Assembly: GCF_002914525.1 (NCBI RefSeq)
Contig: NZ_LODW01000041.1
Location: 62,001-126,000 of the forward strand
Length of the DNA stretch: 64,000 nt
Reading direction: 5' to 3'
Source: Rhizobium hidalgonense
GTDB taxonomy: Bacteria; Pseudomonadota; Alphaproteobacteria; Rhizobiales; Rhizobiaceae
The notes under the pieces are model-generated. The model was given only the letters and a program-made list of their open reading frames with translations. It did no database searches and was not told where the DNA came from. Made by a program: the position numbers and the translations under genes. Below, piece by piece: positions 7,552-16,512 of this stretch (position 1 is its first letter; every line of letters starts with the position of its first letter).

Positions 7552-9900
7552 TCAATCGCCGTCGCCCCGCCCGGAGACGATCTCGCGCTTGCCGACGTGG
7601 TTGGCCGGGCCGACGAGGCCTTCCTTCTCCATGCGCTCGACGAGGGACGCGGCCCTGTTGTAACCGATGCCGAGGCGGCGCTGGATGTAGGAGGTCGAGC
7701 ATTTCTTGTCGCGCATGACGACCTTGACCGCCTGTTCGTAGAGCTCGTTGCCATCCTCGGAGGCCATCGCGCTCTTGTCGAAGACGGCGCCGGCTTCTTC
7801 CTCTTCCGTCTCTTCCTCCTCGTCGGCGGTGACGGTGTCGAGATATTCGGGGCGCCCTTGCGTTTTCAGATGGGCAACGACCTTTTCGACCTCGGCATCC
7901 GAGACGAAGGGGCCGTGGACGCGGGAAATCCGACCGCCGCCCTGCATATGCAGCATGTCGCCCTGGCCGAGCAGCTGCTCGGCACCCTGTTCGCCGAGAA
8001 TCGTGCGGCTGTCGATCTTCGAGGTCACCTGGAAGGAGATGCGGGTCGGGAAATTCGCCTTGATCGTGCCGGTGATGACGTCGACCGACGGGCGTTGTGT
8101 CGCCATGATCAAATGGATGCCGGCGGCGCGGGCCATCTGGGCGAGACGCTGGATCGCGCCTTCGATTTCCTTGCCGGCGACCATCATCAGGTCGGCCATC
8201 TCATCGACGATGACGACGATGTAAGGCATCGGCGCAAGATCCAGCTCCTGGCTCTCCTCGATCGGCGCACCGGTCTGCCGGTCGAAGCCAACCTGGACCA
8301 TGATGTGGATGGTCTCGCCCTTTTCGCGGGCCTCGCTGACGCGGCCATTGTAGCCGTCGATATTGCGCACGCCGAGGCGCGACATCTTGCGGTAACGCTC
8401 CTCCATCTCGCGCACGGCCCATTTCAGCGCCATCACCGCCTTCTTCGGGTCGGTGACGACGGGCGTCAGCAGATGCGGGATACCGTCATAGACGGAGAGC
8501 TCGAGCATCTTCGGGTCGACCATGATCAGACGGCACTGTTCCGGCGTCATGCGGTAGAGCAGCGACAGGATCATCGTGTTGATGGCAACCGACTTGCCTG
8601 AGCCGGTGGTGCCGGCAACGAGCAGATGCGGCATCTTGGCGAGTTCGGCAATGACGGGCTCGCCGCCGATCGTTTTGCCGAGACCGAGCGCCAGCTTGTA
8701 ACCGCTCTTCTCGAAATCCTGGCTCTCGATCATCTCGCGGAAATAGACGGTTTCCCGGGTGACATTCGGCAATTCGATGCCGATGACGTTGCGGCCGGGC
8801 ACCACGGCGACGCGGGCCGAAAGCGCCGACATCGAGCGGGCGATATCGTCGGCAAGGCCGATGACGCGCGACGATTTCACGCCCGGTGCCGGCTCGAATT
8901 CATAAAGGGTGACGACCGGGCCAGGGCGGACATGGATGATCTCGCCCTTGATGCCGAAATCCTCGAGCACACTTTCCAGAAGGCCGGCATTCTGCTCCAG
9001 CGTCTCCTGCGACATGATCTCGCCCAGGCGTTCCGGCGGCTCCTGCAGCAGGGCACGCGGCGGGAATTCATAGCCGGAGGCGTCGATCCTTTCGGGCTTT
9101 GCGACGCGGCGCGGCGACGGCAGGACCGCGGCGACAGGCGGCGTGCGCTGAGGCTCCGGCGCGGCCTGAGTGACTGATGCTGCGGGAGCTGGCGCCACGT
9201 GAGGCGCGGGCGCAATCTGAGGGGCCGGCGCAGCCTGGGGGGCTGGTGCGACCGCCGCCTGGACGGCAATGCGCCGGGGCCGTTCCAGAGATATGGCCGC
9301 GGGAGGGCGCACGGCGGGCTTTGCGGAGATCGTGGCGGCCGGCGAAACCGGGCGGGAGGCGACGGGAGCTGCGGCCGGCCGGCCGGGGCGCCATTCCATG
9401 ATGCGGAACAGCGACGTGATCGATTCGGGCGCGATCTCGGCCTTCGGGAACGAGATCAGGGCCGGCGCACGAACCGGCACGGCCTCTTCGAAGGCCATGA
9501 CTTCCCAGAAGGCGAAATCCGAAATGGAAGCAAGCTCGGCGGTGGCGCGGAAGGCCGGCTCGTCCGGAACGAGTGACGGCTGCAGTTCGATCTGCTGTGC
9601 TGCGGCAAGTTCGTCCGGCTCCGGCAGATAGATATCGAAGGGCACGTCGACGGCGACCGGCTCGATCCGTATCGCCTGCTGCCCAATCTGCGAATCATCG
9701 CGCGCGGGCTCATCCGGCGCCCGCCGCTTGCTGATCAGCGTTTCCGGCGTGCGGGTGAAACGGACATTCGGCGCGAGGGAAAAATTGCTCTGCCAGATCG
9801 GCGCCGCCGGCTTTTCTCCTGGATGTACCTCCGGAAGGTCCGTTTCAATCCCGCTGGAAAAGTCCCCGGCGTCCGTCAAATTGGTTCTGGGAAAACGCAT
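7552..9900 (-). CDS. ftsK: FtsK/SpoIIIE-family DNA translocase without membrane anchor
   Basis: DNA-pumping ATPase of 782 residues. Residues 1 to about 270 are a Pro/Ala-rich, low-complexity linker with no hydrophobic segment, so the four-helix membrane domain of canonical FtsK is absent. The alpha-domain follows (about 285-400), then the RecA-like motor with Walker A GTTGSGKS near 425-432, Walker [10 protein letters not shown], and an MATQRPS segment. The last 65 residues form the winged-helix gamma domain ([16 protein letters not shown]) that reads KOPS-type sequences. Rhizobia usually carry a second, membrane-bound FtsK. The ATG at 9900 was chosen; an in-frame GTG lies at 9915. It converges with the GrpB gene. 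Confidence 0.92.
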   Translation of the reverse strand: MRFPRTNLTDAGDFSSGIETDLPEVHPGEKPAAPIWQSNFSLAPNVRFTRTPETLISKRRAPDEPARDDSQIGQQAIRIEPVAVDVPFDIYLPEPDELAAAQQIELQPSLVPDEPAFRATAELASISDFAFWEVMAFEEAVPVRAPALISFPKAEIAPESITSLFRIMEWRPGRPAAAPVASRPVSPAATISAKPAVRPPAAISLERPRRIAVQAAVAPAPQAAPAPQIAPAPHVAPAPAASVTQAAPEPQRTPPVAAVLPSPRRVAKPERIDASGYEFPPRALLQEPPERLGEIMSQETLEQNAGLLESVLEDFGIKGEIIHVRPGPVVTLYEFEPAPGVKSSRVIGLADDIARSMSALSARVAVVPGRNVIGIELPNVTRETVYFREMIESQDFEKSGYKLALGLGKTIGGEPVIAELAKMPHLLVAGTTGSGKSVAINTMILSLLYRMTPEQCRLIMVDPKMLELSVYDGIPHLLTPVVTDPKKAVMALKWAVREMEERYRKMSRLGVRNIDGYNGRVSEAREKGETIHIMVQVGFDRQTGAPIEESQELDLAPMPYIVVIVDEMADLMMVAGKEIEGAIQRLAQMARAAGIHLIMATQRPSVDVITGTIKANFPTRISFQVTSKIDSRTILGEQGAEQLLGQGDMLHMQGGGRISRVHGPFVSDAEVEKVVAHLKTQGRPEYLDTVTADEEEETEEEEAGAVFDKSAMASEDGNELYEQAVKVVMRDKKCSTSYIQRRLGIGYNRAASLVERMEKEGLVGPANHVGKREIVSGRGDGD

Positions 9901-10072
9901 GCGTCCGCTACTCACTCATGCCTAACAAATTACGACCCTATCGGGATAGAAAAGGAAGGTTAATAAGTTCCTTCCCGCCGTACCGTTCCGATACGGCTCC
10001 CGGACGTAAGTTGCCGCTATTTCAATGAGTTGTGTTCGGCGGAAAAATCTTTCTCATTTTTCGGGGAAGCCG

Positions 10073-13072
10073 TTAATGCGCCTCGTCCCAATTGCTGGCG
10101 GCGCGCGCGTCGACCCTGAGCGGCACGCGCATTTCGAGCGCCGGCATGGTGGCGTTTTCCATGACCGAAACGATAACCGGCATTGCCTTCTCGACATCCT
10201 CGTCCTCGACTTCGAAGATGAGTTCGTCATGCACCTGCAGCAGCATGCGGACGCGATCGCCAAGACCGACTTCAGCCAGTGCCGGCTCCATCTTGATCAT
10301 CGCCCGCCGAATGACGTCGGCGGCCGAGCCCTGGATCGGCGCGTTGATCGCCGCACGCTCGTTGAAGGCGCGCACGGATGGGTTGGACGAGCGGATTTCC
10401 GGATAGTTGATTCGCCGTCCGAAGATCGTCTCGACATAACCCTTGTCGCGCGCCATGGCCTTGCGGCTTTCCATATAGTCGCGGATGCCCGGAAAACGCT
10501 CGAAATACTTCTTGATGTAGTCACCGGCTTCCGAACGCTCGATCGACAGCTGGTTGGCAAGGCCGAAGGCCGAGATGCCGTAGATGATGCCGAAATTGAT
10601 CGCCTTGGCGCGGCGGCGCACTTCGCCCGGCATGCCTTCGACAGGCACGCCGAACATTTCCGACGCTGTCATGGCGTGAATGTCGACACCATCCTCGAAG
10701 GCCTTGGTCAGTTGCGGGATCTCGGCCACATGGGCAAGCACGCGCAATTCGATCTGGCTGTAATCTGCAGAAATCAGCTTATGGCCAGGCGTCGAGATGA
10801 AGGCGGTGCGGATCTTGCGGCCTTCGGCGGTGCGCACCGGAATGTTCTGCAGGTTCGGCTCGGAGGAGGACAGGCGCCCCGTCGTCGTCGATGCCAGAGA
10901 ATAGGAGGTATGGACCCGCTTGGTCTCCGCATGGACATAGCCGGGAAGCGCGTCGGTATAGGTGGATTTCAGTTTGGTGAGCTGGCGCCAGTCGACGATC
11001 TTGCGGGGCAGCTCGAAACCGGCGGCGGCCAGATCCTCAAGCACCTGCGCGGAGGTCGACCATTGCCCGGTTTTCGTCTTGCTGCCGCCGGCAAGGCCCA
11101 TCTTGCCGAACAGGATATCGCCGAGCTGCTTCGGTGAGCCGATATTGAACCGTTCGCCGGCGAGCACATAGATCTCGTCTTCCAGCCTGGCGGCGCCCTG
11201 GGCCAGCTCGCCCGACAGGCGCGACAGGATCTGCCGGTCGACGGTGATGCCGCGCGCTTCCATTCGCGCCAGCACCGGCAGCAGCGGCCGCTCCAGCCGT
11301 TCATAGACGCTGGTCAGCCCTGCCGCCGCCAGCCGCGGTTTCAGGACCAGCCACAGCCGCAGCGTCACGTCGGCATCTTCGGCGGCATAATGGGTGGCGC
11401 GGTCGATATCGACCAGATCGAAGGTGACGTTCGCCTTGCCGCTGCCCGCCACCTCCTTGTAGGGGATCGGCGTATGGCCGAGGAATTTTTCCGAGAGCGG
11501 GTCCATGCCGTGGGCGCCAGTGCCGGCGTCGAGCACGTAGGAAATCAGCATCGTGTCGTCGAAACTCCTGGTTTCGACGCCGTAGCGCTTCATCAGCAGG
11601 TAGTCGTATTTGAGGTTCTGGGCGACCTTGAGAACAGCCGCGTCCTCCAGCAAGGCCTTCAGCCGCGGCAAGGCATCGCGCATCGGGATCTGGTTGTCGG
11701 CAAGGCCGCCGCCGAGCAGATCGCCGACGCCGTTCTTGTGCGCGAGCGGTATATAGGCGGCGCGGATTTTCGTGCCTGTCGGGTCGGCCGTATTGTCGGC
11801 GATCGCCATCGAGAAGCCGACAAGCTCGGCCTGCATCGCATCCAGTGATGTGGTTTCGGTGTCGAAAGCAACGAGGCCGGTAGCGCGCGCATCGGCGATC
11901 CAGCGGTCGAGTGTGGCCAGATCGCGGATCGTTACATAGGCCGAATGATCGAAGGGCAGCGCCGCAAAGGCCTCAGCTCGCGCCTTGGCCAGATCGGCGG
12001 GAGAAAAGGCGCCTTCGACGGCGGCCTTGGCCTTCGCACGCTGCGGCACCGGCACCGAGGCGCCAGAGACCTCGGGGATGCCGCCGGCAACCGGGGCCGG
12101 CTCGGCCGCATCGAGATCAGGGCCGTGGGCACTCTTGCCCCATTCGATCTGGACGATCGCCGGTTCGATGGCGTTTGCATCGCAATCGCAGACTTCGGCG
12201 ACACGGCGGGTCAGCGACGTGAATTCCATCGTCTTCAAGAAGCCGATCAGCTTCGGGCCGTTCTGCGGCTCCAGCACCAGTGCGTCGAGATCGAGATCGA
12301 GCGGCACGTCGGTGCGCAGCCGAACGAGGTCGCGCGAGAGTTTTGCCATATCGATATTGGCGAGGATCGTTTCGCGGCGCTTGACCTGCTTGATCTCGGT
12401 GGCGCGTTCGAGCAGCGTGTCGAGATCGCCATATTCTTCGAGCAGCTGGGCGGCGGTTTTCGGGCCGATGCCGGGAATGCCGGGAACATTGTCGACGGAA
12501 TCGCCGGTCATCGCCTGCAGGTCGATCATCTTTTCCGGCGGCACGCCCCATTTCTCGATGACATCGGGAATGCCGATCTGCTTGTCCTTCATGCTGTCAT
12601 ACATATGGACATTCGGGCTGACGAGCTGCATCAGGTCCTTGTCGGAAGAGACGATGGTGACATCGGCGCCCGTCGCCTCGGCCTGGCGGGCGTAGGTGGC
12701 GATGATATCGTCGGCCTCGAAGCCTTCGGTCTCGATGCAGGGCAGATTGAAGGCGCGGGTCGCCTCGCGGATCAGGCCGAATTGCGGAATGAGCTCTTCC
12801 GGCGGGGCGGAGCGGTTCGCCTTATAGGCGTCATAGAGATCCTTGCGGAAAGTCTTGGCGGAATAGTCGAAGATGACGGCAAGGTGTGTCGGCGTCACGC
12901 CGACATCGGTATTGCGCGCATCCCGCAACAATTTCCACAGCATGTTGCAGAAACCGGAAACAGCGCCGATCGGCAGGCCGTCGGTCTTGCGGGTCAGCGG
13001 TGGCAGTGCATGAAACGCCCGGAAGATGAATCCGGAACCGTCGACTAGGAAGAGGTGATCGCCTTTTTTCAT
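10073..13072 (-). CDS. polA: DNA polymerase I
   Basis: Repair and Okazaki-fragment polymerase, 999 residues. The 5'-3' exonuclease domain occupies about residues 1-300 (MKKGDHLFLVDGSG start; helix-hairpin-helix GIPGIGPKTA). A 3'-5' proofreading domain sits at about 400-590 with an intact DxE motif (FDTETTSLD). The polymerase domain shows motif A SADYSQIELR and motif C VHDELIFEV near the C-terminus. The frame runs up to 13168, but ATG at 13072 matches family N-termini. Rhizobial PolA is slightly longer than the E. coli enzyme because of the linker between the exonuclease domains. The region upstream carries an sRNA gene in the opposite orientation. Confidence 0.97.
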   Translation of the reverse strand: MKKGDHLFLVDGSGFIFRAFHALPPLTRKTDGLPIGAVSGFCNMLWKLLRDARNTDVGVTPTHLAVIFDYSAKTFRKDLYDAYKANRSAPPEELIPQFGLIREATRAFNLPCIETEGFEADDIIATYARQAEATGADVTIVSSDKDLMQLVSPNVHMYDSMKDKQIGIPDVIEKWGVPPEKMIDLQAMTGDSVDNVPGIPGIGPKTAAQLLEEYGDLDTLLERATEIKQVKRRETILANIDMAKLSRDLVRLRTDVPLDLDLDALVLEPQNGPKLIGFLKTMEFTSLTRRVAEVCDCDANAIEPAIVQIEWGKSAHGPDLDAAEPAPVAGGIPEVSGASVPVPQRAKAKAAVEGAFSPADLAKARAEAFAALPFDHSAYVTIRDLATLDRWIADARATGLVAFDTETTSLDAMQAELVGFSMAIADNTADPTGTKIRAAYIPLAHKNGVGDLLGGGLADNQIPMRDALPRLKALLEDAAVLKVAQNLKYDYLLMKRYGVETRSFDDTMLISYVLDAGTGAHGMDPLSEKFLGHTPIPYKEVAGSGKANVTFDLVDIDRATHYAAEDADVTLRLWLVLKPRLAAAGLTSVYERLERPLLPVLARMEARGITVDRQILSRLSGELAQGAARLEDEIYVLAGERFNIGSPKQLGDILFGKMGLAGGSKTKTGQWSTSAQVLEDLAAAGFELPRKIVDWRQLTKLKSTYTDALPGYVHAETKRVHTSYSLASTTTGRLSSSEPNLQNIPVRTAEGRKIRTAFISTPGHKLISADYSQIELRVLAHVAEIPQLTKAFEDGVDIHAMTASEMFGVPVEGMPGEVRRRAKAINFGIIYGISAFGLANQLSIERSEAGDYIKKYFERFPGIRDYMESRKAMARDKGYVETIFGRRINYPEIRSSNPSVRAFNERAAINAPIQGSAADVIRRAMIKMEPALAEVGLGDRVRMLLQVHDELIFEVEDEDVEKAMPVIVSVMENATMPALEMRVPLRVDARAASNWDEAH

Positions 13073-13199
13073 GGCTGCATGGATAGCGCGGGCTCGGGAC
13101 GAGGTCCATATAAAGTTCAGCGCGCCAAACCGATTCTGGCCTGCGGCGTTCAGCAGTCCGCTCACCAAACTGTTACCGATTTGTAACGATCATCCTCCC

Positions 13200-13228
13200 T
13201 TGAAAAACCACATTTGCAGACACAAATC
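13200..13228 (+). promoter_or_regulatory. Promoter of the alpha-r7-like sRNA
   Basis: TTGAAA (13200-13205, preceded by C, giving CTTGAA) is followed after 17 bases by CAAATC (13223-13228). The -35 fits the alphaproteobacterial CTTGAC consensus and the -10 is weak. It predicts a start near 13235, which gives an RNA of about 149 bases to the terminator. Confidence 0.45.
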
Positions 13229-13234
13229 GATGTC

Positions 13235-13383
13235 ACCGGCGCTTGATCGCGCCGCGGGTCTGATCACCGGCTTGTCCCCCGCCGCGTCAGGCTTGGACAA
13301 AGGCCTTATCCCCCTCTCCGGGCCTTTGTCCCCACTTTAAGGTCGCCGTGGCCAACCTCCAGGCCATGGCGACTTTTGTTTTT
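13235..13383 (+). ncRNA. Trans-acting small RNA, alpha-r7 (Smr7C) family candidate
   Basis: About 149 bases between divergent polA and marR, with three hairpins: GGCGC/GCGCC (13238-13253); an 11-bp perfect stem GGACAAAGGCC/GGCCTTTGTCC (13295-13331) whose 15-base loop contains CCCCCTCTCC; and a 12-bp terminator stem with loop AACCTCCA followed by a T-tract. Both long hairpins expose CU-rich anti-Shine-Dalgarno-like loops, as expected for an sRNA that blocks ribosome binding sites. I recall that alpha-r7 RNAs are 134-159 bases long and adjoin polA in rhizobia; the family name rests on that memory plus structure. There is no ORF upstream on this strand that the terminator could serve. Confidence 0.75.
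13342..13383 (+). terminator. Intrinsic terminator of the polA-marR sRNA
   Basis: Stem 13342-13353 with 13362-13373 (12 bp, one G-T pair), loop 13354-13361, followed by TTTTGTTTTT. The T-run is only on the plus-strand side, which fixes the direction. Confidence 0.85.
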
Positions 13384-13498
13384 CCAGGGCACTCGAAATT
13401 ATCATTGCTGCTCGCATATTTTGAAGCATCGCATGCGATTTGCTGCATTGTCTCCGGCATGGTTTTGAGCCTAACTTGCAATCATGGGATTTAACCGC

Positions 13499-13915
13499 AT
13501 GGATTCGGGAGCCTACCTAGCCAGCCAGTTGGCGAAGGGTTTTGCCCGCTCGCTGCACCAGCGCGCGGTCGGGCTCGGTTTTTCTCCGGGCCAGTTCCCC
13601 ATTCTGCTGGAACTCTGGGCCGAGGACGGGCTGACCCAGAAACAGCTTCTCGAGCGGGTCGATATCGAGCAGGCGACCATGGCCAATACGCTGTCGCGCA
13701 TGGTTCGCGACGGGCTGATCGAACGCCGCCCGCATCCATCCGACAAGCGGGCGCAACTGCTCTTCCTGACGCCGAAGGCCCGGGCCATGGAGGCCGAGGC
13801 GATCGAGACGGCACGCGAGGCCGACCTTGCGCTGTTTAAAGGGTTTCGGGTTTTCGAGCGCGAACTGACGCTCGAATATATCCGCCGGCTTGTGGAAAAC
13901 GCCAAGGCGCTCTGA
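13499..13915 (+). CDS. MarR-family transcriptional regulator
   Basis: A 138-residue winged-helix repressor or activator. The DNA-binding core is visible: a first helix around the FSPGQFPIL segment, the recognition region LTQKQLLERVDIEQATMANTLSRMVRDGLI, and the wing RRPHPSDKRAQL with the conserved DKR. I chose ATG at 13499, preceded by GGGA at 13487-13490; an earlier in-frame ATG at 13484 lacks a ribosome site. No target can be named; the downstream convergent gene is an unrelated signalling protein. It is short for the family by a few N-terminal residues. Confidence 0.88.
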   Translation: MDSGAYLASQLAKGFARSLHQRAVGLGFSPGQFPILLELWAEDGLTQKQLLERVDIEQATMANTLSRMVRDGLIERRPHPSDKRAQLLFLTPKARAMEAEAIETAREADLALFKGFRVFERELTLEYIRRLVENAKAL

Positions 13916-13921
13916 CCGGGA

Positions 13922-16288
13922 TCATTCGCTGGCAAGGCGTGTGCGCCGTCGCGGCGGCCCCGAAAGGACGTTTTCAAGCGCAGCCGGCTTCAAGCTCGGC
14001 TCGATATCCGGCTTGCCAAGCAGCAGGCCCTGCACCTGCGCGCAGCCTTCCTCGACGACGATCCGGCGCTGCATCTCCGTTTCCACCCCCTCGGTGACCA
14101 CTGGCATGCCGAGGCTGTGGCCGAGACCGATAATAGCGCGCACGATCGATCGCGCCGCTGCGTCATGCTCCAGCACGCCAGTGAAACTGCGATCGACCTT
14201 GATCTTGTCGAAGGGAAACGAGCGCAGATTCGAGAGTGAGGAGTAGCCGGTGCCAAAATCGTCCATGACGATGTGCACCCCTAGCTTGCACAGGCGCTGC
14301 AGCGTTGCCAGCACCCGGTCGCGATCGCGGATCAGGGCTGACTCGGTGATCTCAAGTTCCAGCCGATCGGCTGCAAGCCCCGTCTCAGTGAGGATCGCCT
14401 CGACCCGCTCACACAGGTTGGGCAGCATGAACTGCACCGGCGACACATTGACGGCAATCGTCAGCGGCTGCGGCCAGCGCGCCGCCTCCATGCAGGCCTG
14501 CCGCAATATCCATTCGCCGAGCGGAACAATCGAACCGCTTTCCTCGGCGATCGGGATGAAAATCTCGGGCTCGGTCATGCCGTGGCCCGGCCGGTGCCAG
14601 CGCATCAAGGCCTCGTAGCCGCTGATCTCGCCGTTCTGCGCGTTGAGGATCGGCTGATAGCTGACATGGAGTTGGTTGCGGATGATCGCGTGGCGCAGGT
14701 CGCTTTCGATCTGGCGGCGGTTCCGCGCCGCTTCGTCCATTTCCGCGTCGAAGAAACAGGCCCTGCCGCGGCCATCATGCTTGACGCGGTAGAGCGCGGT
14801 ATCGGCGTTGTTGCAGAGTTCTTCGGCCGAGCGCCCATCTCTTGGATAGAGCGCGATGCCGAGGCTGACGCCGACGGCGGTGGGGTCACGGGCGGTGTCC
14901 ATCTCGGCGGCAAATTCGTCGATGATATCAGCCGCAAGTTTTTGCGCCGACGCCGGCTGCTGCCCAGCGGATTGGATGATGGCGAATTCGTCGCCGCCGA
15001 GCCGGGCGATCGTATCGTTTTCACCGGCCACGCGGCGCAGGATAGCGGCAACCTTGCGGAGGATCCGGTCGCCTTCGGCGTGGCCGAAGATGTCATTGAC
15101 GGCCTTGAATCGATCGAGATCGAGACAGAACAGCGCGATCTCCGTGTTCTTGCGTTCCGCCACTTGCAGCGCCTGCCGGATGCGGGTGTCGAACAGCGAC
15201 CTGTTCGGCAGATCGGTGAGCACGTCATGGTGGGCGAGATGCTCGATCATCTCCTCGGCCTGCTTGCGCTCGGTGAGATCGCGCACCGCCAGCACCTCGC
15301 AATTGCGGCCACGATAAACAATCTTGCTGGAGTTTGCTTCTACGGCAATCTCACTGCCGGTGCGGGTATTCAGCAGCGTCTCTCCGGGCCTGTTCTCCCG
15401 GGGCGCCTGAACGACCGTCAGCACATCGGTGGGCGCCTTGCCCGAGAGATCGGCGAGCTTCCAGCCGGACAAGGCCTGGAACCGCTCGTTGACATCGATG
15501 ATCCGGCCTTCGCGCAGGATCAGCAATCCCTCCTGCGAGGCATTGGCAAGCCCGCGCAAATCCGTCAAGTGGCTTTGGACGAAGACCACGGCAAGTGCGA
15601 CCAGGATAAGAGCCGTTGCCGCGACCACGACGATCGCGGCTAGAACCCGGGTGTCGAGCACCAATGTGGGAACCGCCTTGCCGGGGTCCGGCACGAGCGT
15701 AATGCTGCCCATCGAAATGAAGTGAAGGGTGCAGATGGCGAGAACGAAGACCAGCGATGAGCTGAGGAGACGCCTCATGCCCTTCAGATTGAAAAAAATA
15801 TGGAAGGCGGCGCTCGACAGAAGCATTCCGGCAACGACTGCCGTCAGTGTCATTGCGGGATCGTAGAGGATGACCGCCTGTGTCTCGATTGCCTGCATGC
15901 CGGTCAGGTGCATGGAAGCGATGCCGATCGCCATCAGGACGCCGCCGCGGATATTGGAAAACCTTCCGTCACGTTGCGAACCGGCGAGCATCGCCAGCCA
16001 CGAGCCTGCGACCGACAGGAGAAAGGAAAGCAGCGTCAGGTCGAGCGCGTAAGTGATCGGCGTGCCACCGTCATAAGCAAGCATCGCGATGAAATGCGTT
16101 GCCCATACGCCGGTGCCGAAAGCAAAGCCCGACGCGCCGATCCAGACCTTGCGCTGCCCGGCGTCGCACTCCTGGGCACGGGAAAGCAGCAGCATCGCCG
16201 CCATGGCGCCAACCAGGCAGACTGCGGCCGCCACGATAATCAGGCGCCAATCGTGATTGTCGCGAATACATGCAATGACCGAAAACAT
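13922..16288 (-). CDS. MHYT-PAS-GGDEF-EAL cyclic-di-GMP signalling protein
   Basis: Membrane-anchored c-di-GMP turnover protein, 788 residues. The N-terminal 220 or so residues contain about seven hydrophobic helices with repeated H-F/M-type motifs (ATHFIAMLAY, ASMHLTGM, TLHFISMG), the MHYT sensor proposed to bind metal and sense small ligands. A PAS-like segment follows (SQEGLLILREGRIIDVN), then GGDEF with an intact LGGDEF near residue 430 and EAL with YEALMRW near 557. The RxxD inhibitory site is degenerate (GEND at the expected spot). Both catalytic motifs look intact, so it could make or degrade c-di-GMP. It converges with marR six bases away. Confidence 0.93.
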   Translation of the reverse strand: MFSVIACIRDNHDWRLIIVAAAVCLVGAMAAMLLLSRAQECDAGQRKVWIGASGFAFGTGVWATHFIAMLAYDGGTPITYALDLTLLSFLLSVAGSWLAMLAGSQRDGRFSNIRGGVLMAIGIASMHLTGMQAIETQAVILYDPAMTLTAVVAGMLLSSAAFHIFFNLKGMRRLLSSSLVFVLAICTLHFISMGSITLVPDPGKAVPTLVLDTRVLAAIVVVAATALILVALAVVFVQSHLTDLRGLANASQEGLLILREGRIIDVNERFQALSGWKLADLSGKAPTDVLTVVQAPRENRPGETLLNTRTGSEIAVEANSSKIVYRGRNCEVLAVRDLTERKQAEEMIEHLAHHDVLTDLPNRSLFDTRIRQALQVAERKNTEIALFCLDLDRFKAVNDIFGHAEGDRILRKVAAILRRVAGENDTIARLGGDEFAIIQSAGQQPASAQKLAADIIDEFAAEMDTARDPTAVGVSLGIALYPRDGRSAEELCNNADTALYRVKHDGRGRACFFDAEMDEAARNRRQIESDLRHAIIRNQLHVSYQPILNAQNGEISGYEALMRWHRPGHGMTEPEIFIPIAEESGSIVPLGEWILRQACMEAARWPQPLTIAVNVSPVQFMLPNLCERVEAILTETGLAADRLELEITESALIRDRDRVLATLQRLCKLGVHIVMDDFGTGYSSLSNLRSFPFDKIKVDRSFTGVLEHDAAARSIVRAIIGLGHSLGMPVVTEGVETEMQRRIVVEEGCAQVQGLLLGKPDIEPSLKPAALENVLSGPPRRRTRLASE

Positions 16289-16512
16289 CTGCGCGCCCCC
16301 CGAACAGCTTATTTTCGGCCGATGCTATTTAGGTTATGCTAATTAACGGTAAATTGAATTAGGTCTTTCTTTATTATCGCGACACGCCCTTACACAAAAA
16401 CCGAATTGCGTTGTTTCAGCATGCTTGCGCGCCGGCGATTTTTACTTTTTCCGCCTCGCCTGCTTTCCCGGTTTGGTCTATCGTCCCGCAAAATTTCGAA
16501 AAGGAGTCGAAA

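Larger units (their letters stand above)
13073..13498. other. Intergenic region polA/marR, occupied largely by an sRNA gene
   Basis: About 426 bases separate polA (minus strand) from marR (plus strand). Bases 13073-13199 presumably hold the polA promoter; 13200-13228 look like a plus-strand promoter; 13235-13383 fold into an sRNA ending in an intrinsic terminator; 13384-13498 should hold the marR promoter. No protein-coding signal is convincing here. Confidence 0.6.

Noticed and set aside
16343..16357. CtrA box upstream of the GGDEF/EAL and M20 genes
   Set aside because: TTAA-CGGTAAA-TTGA matches only one full half-site.
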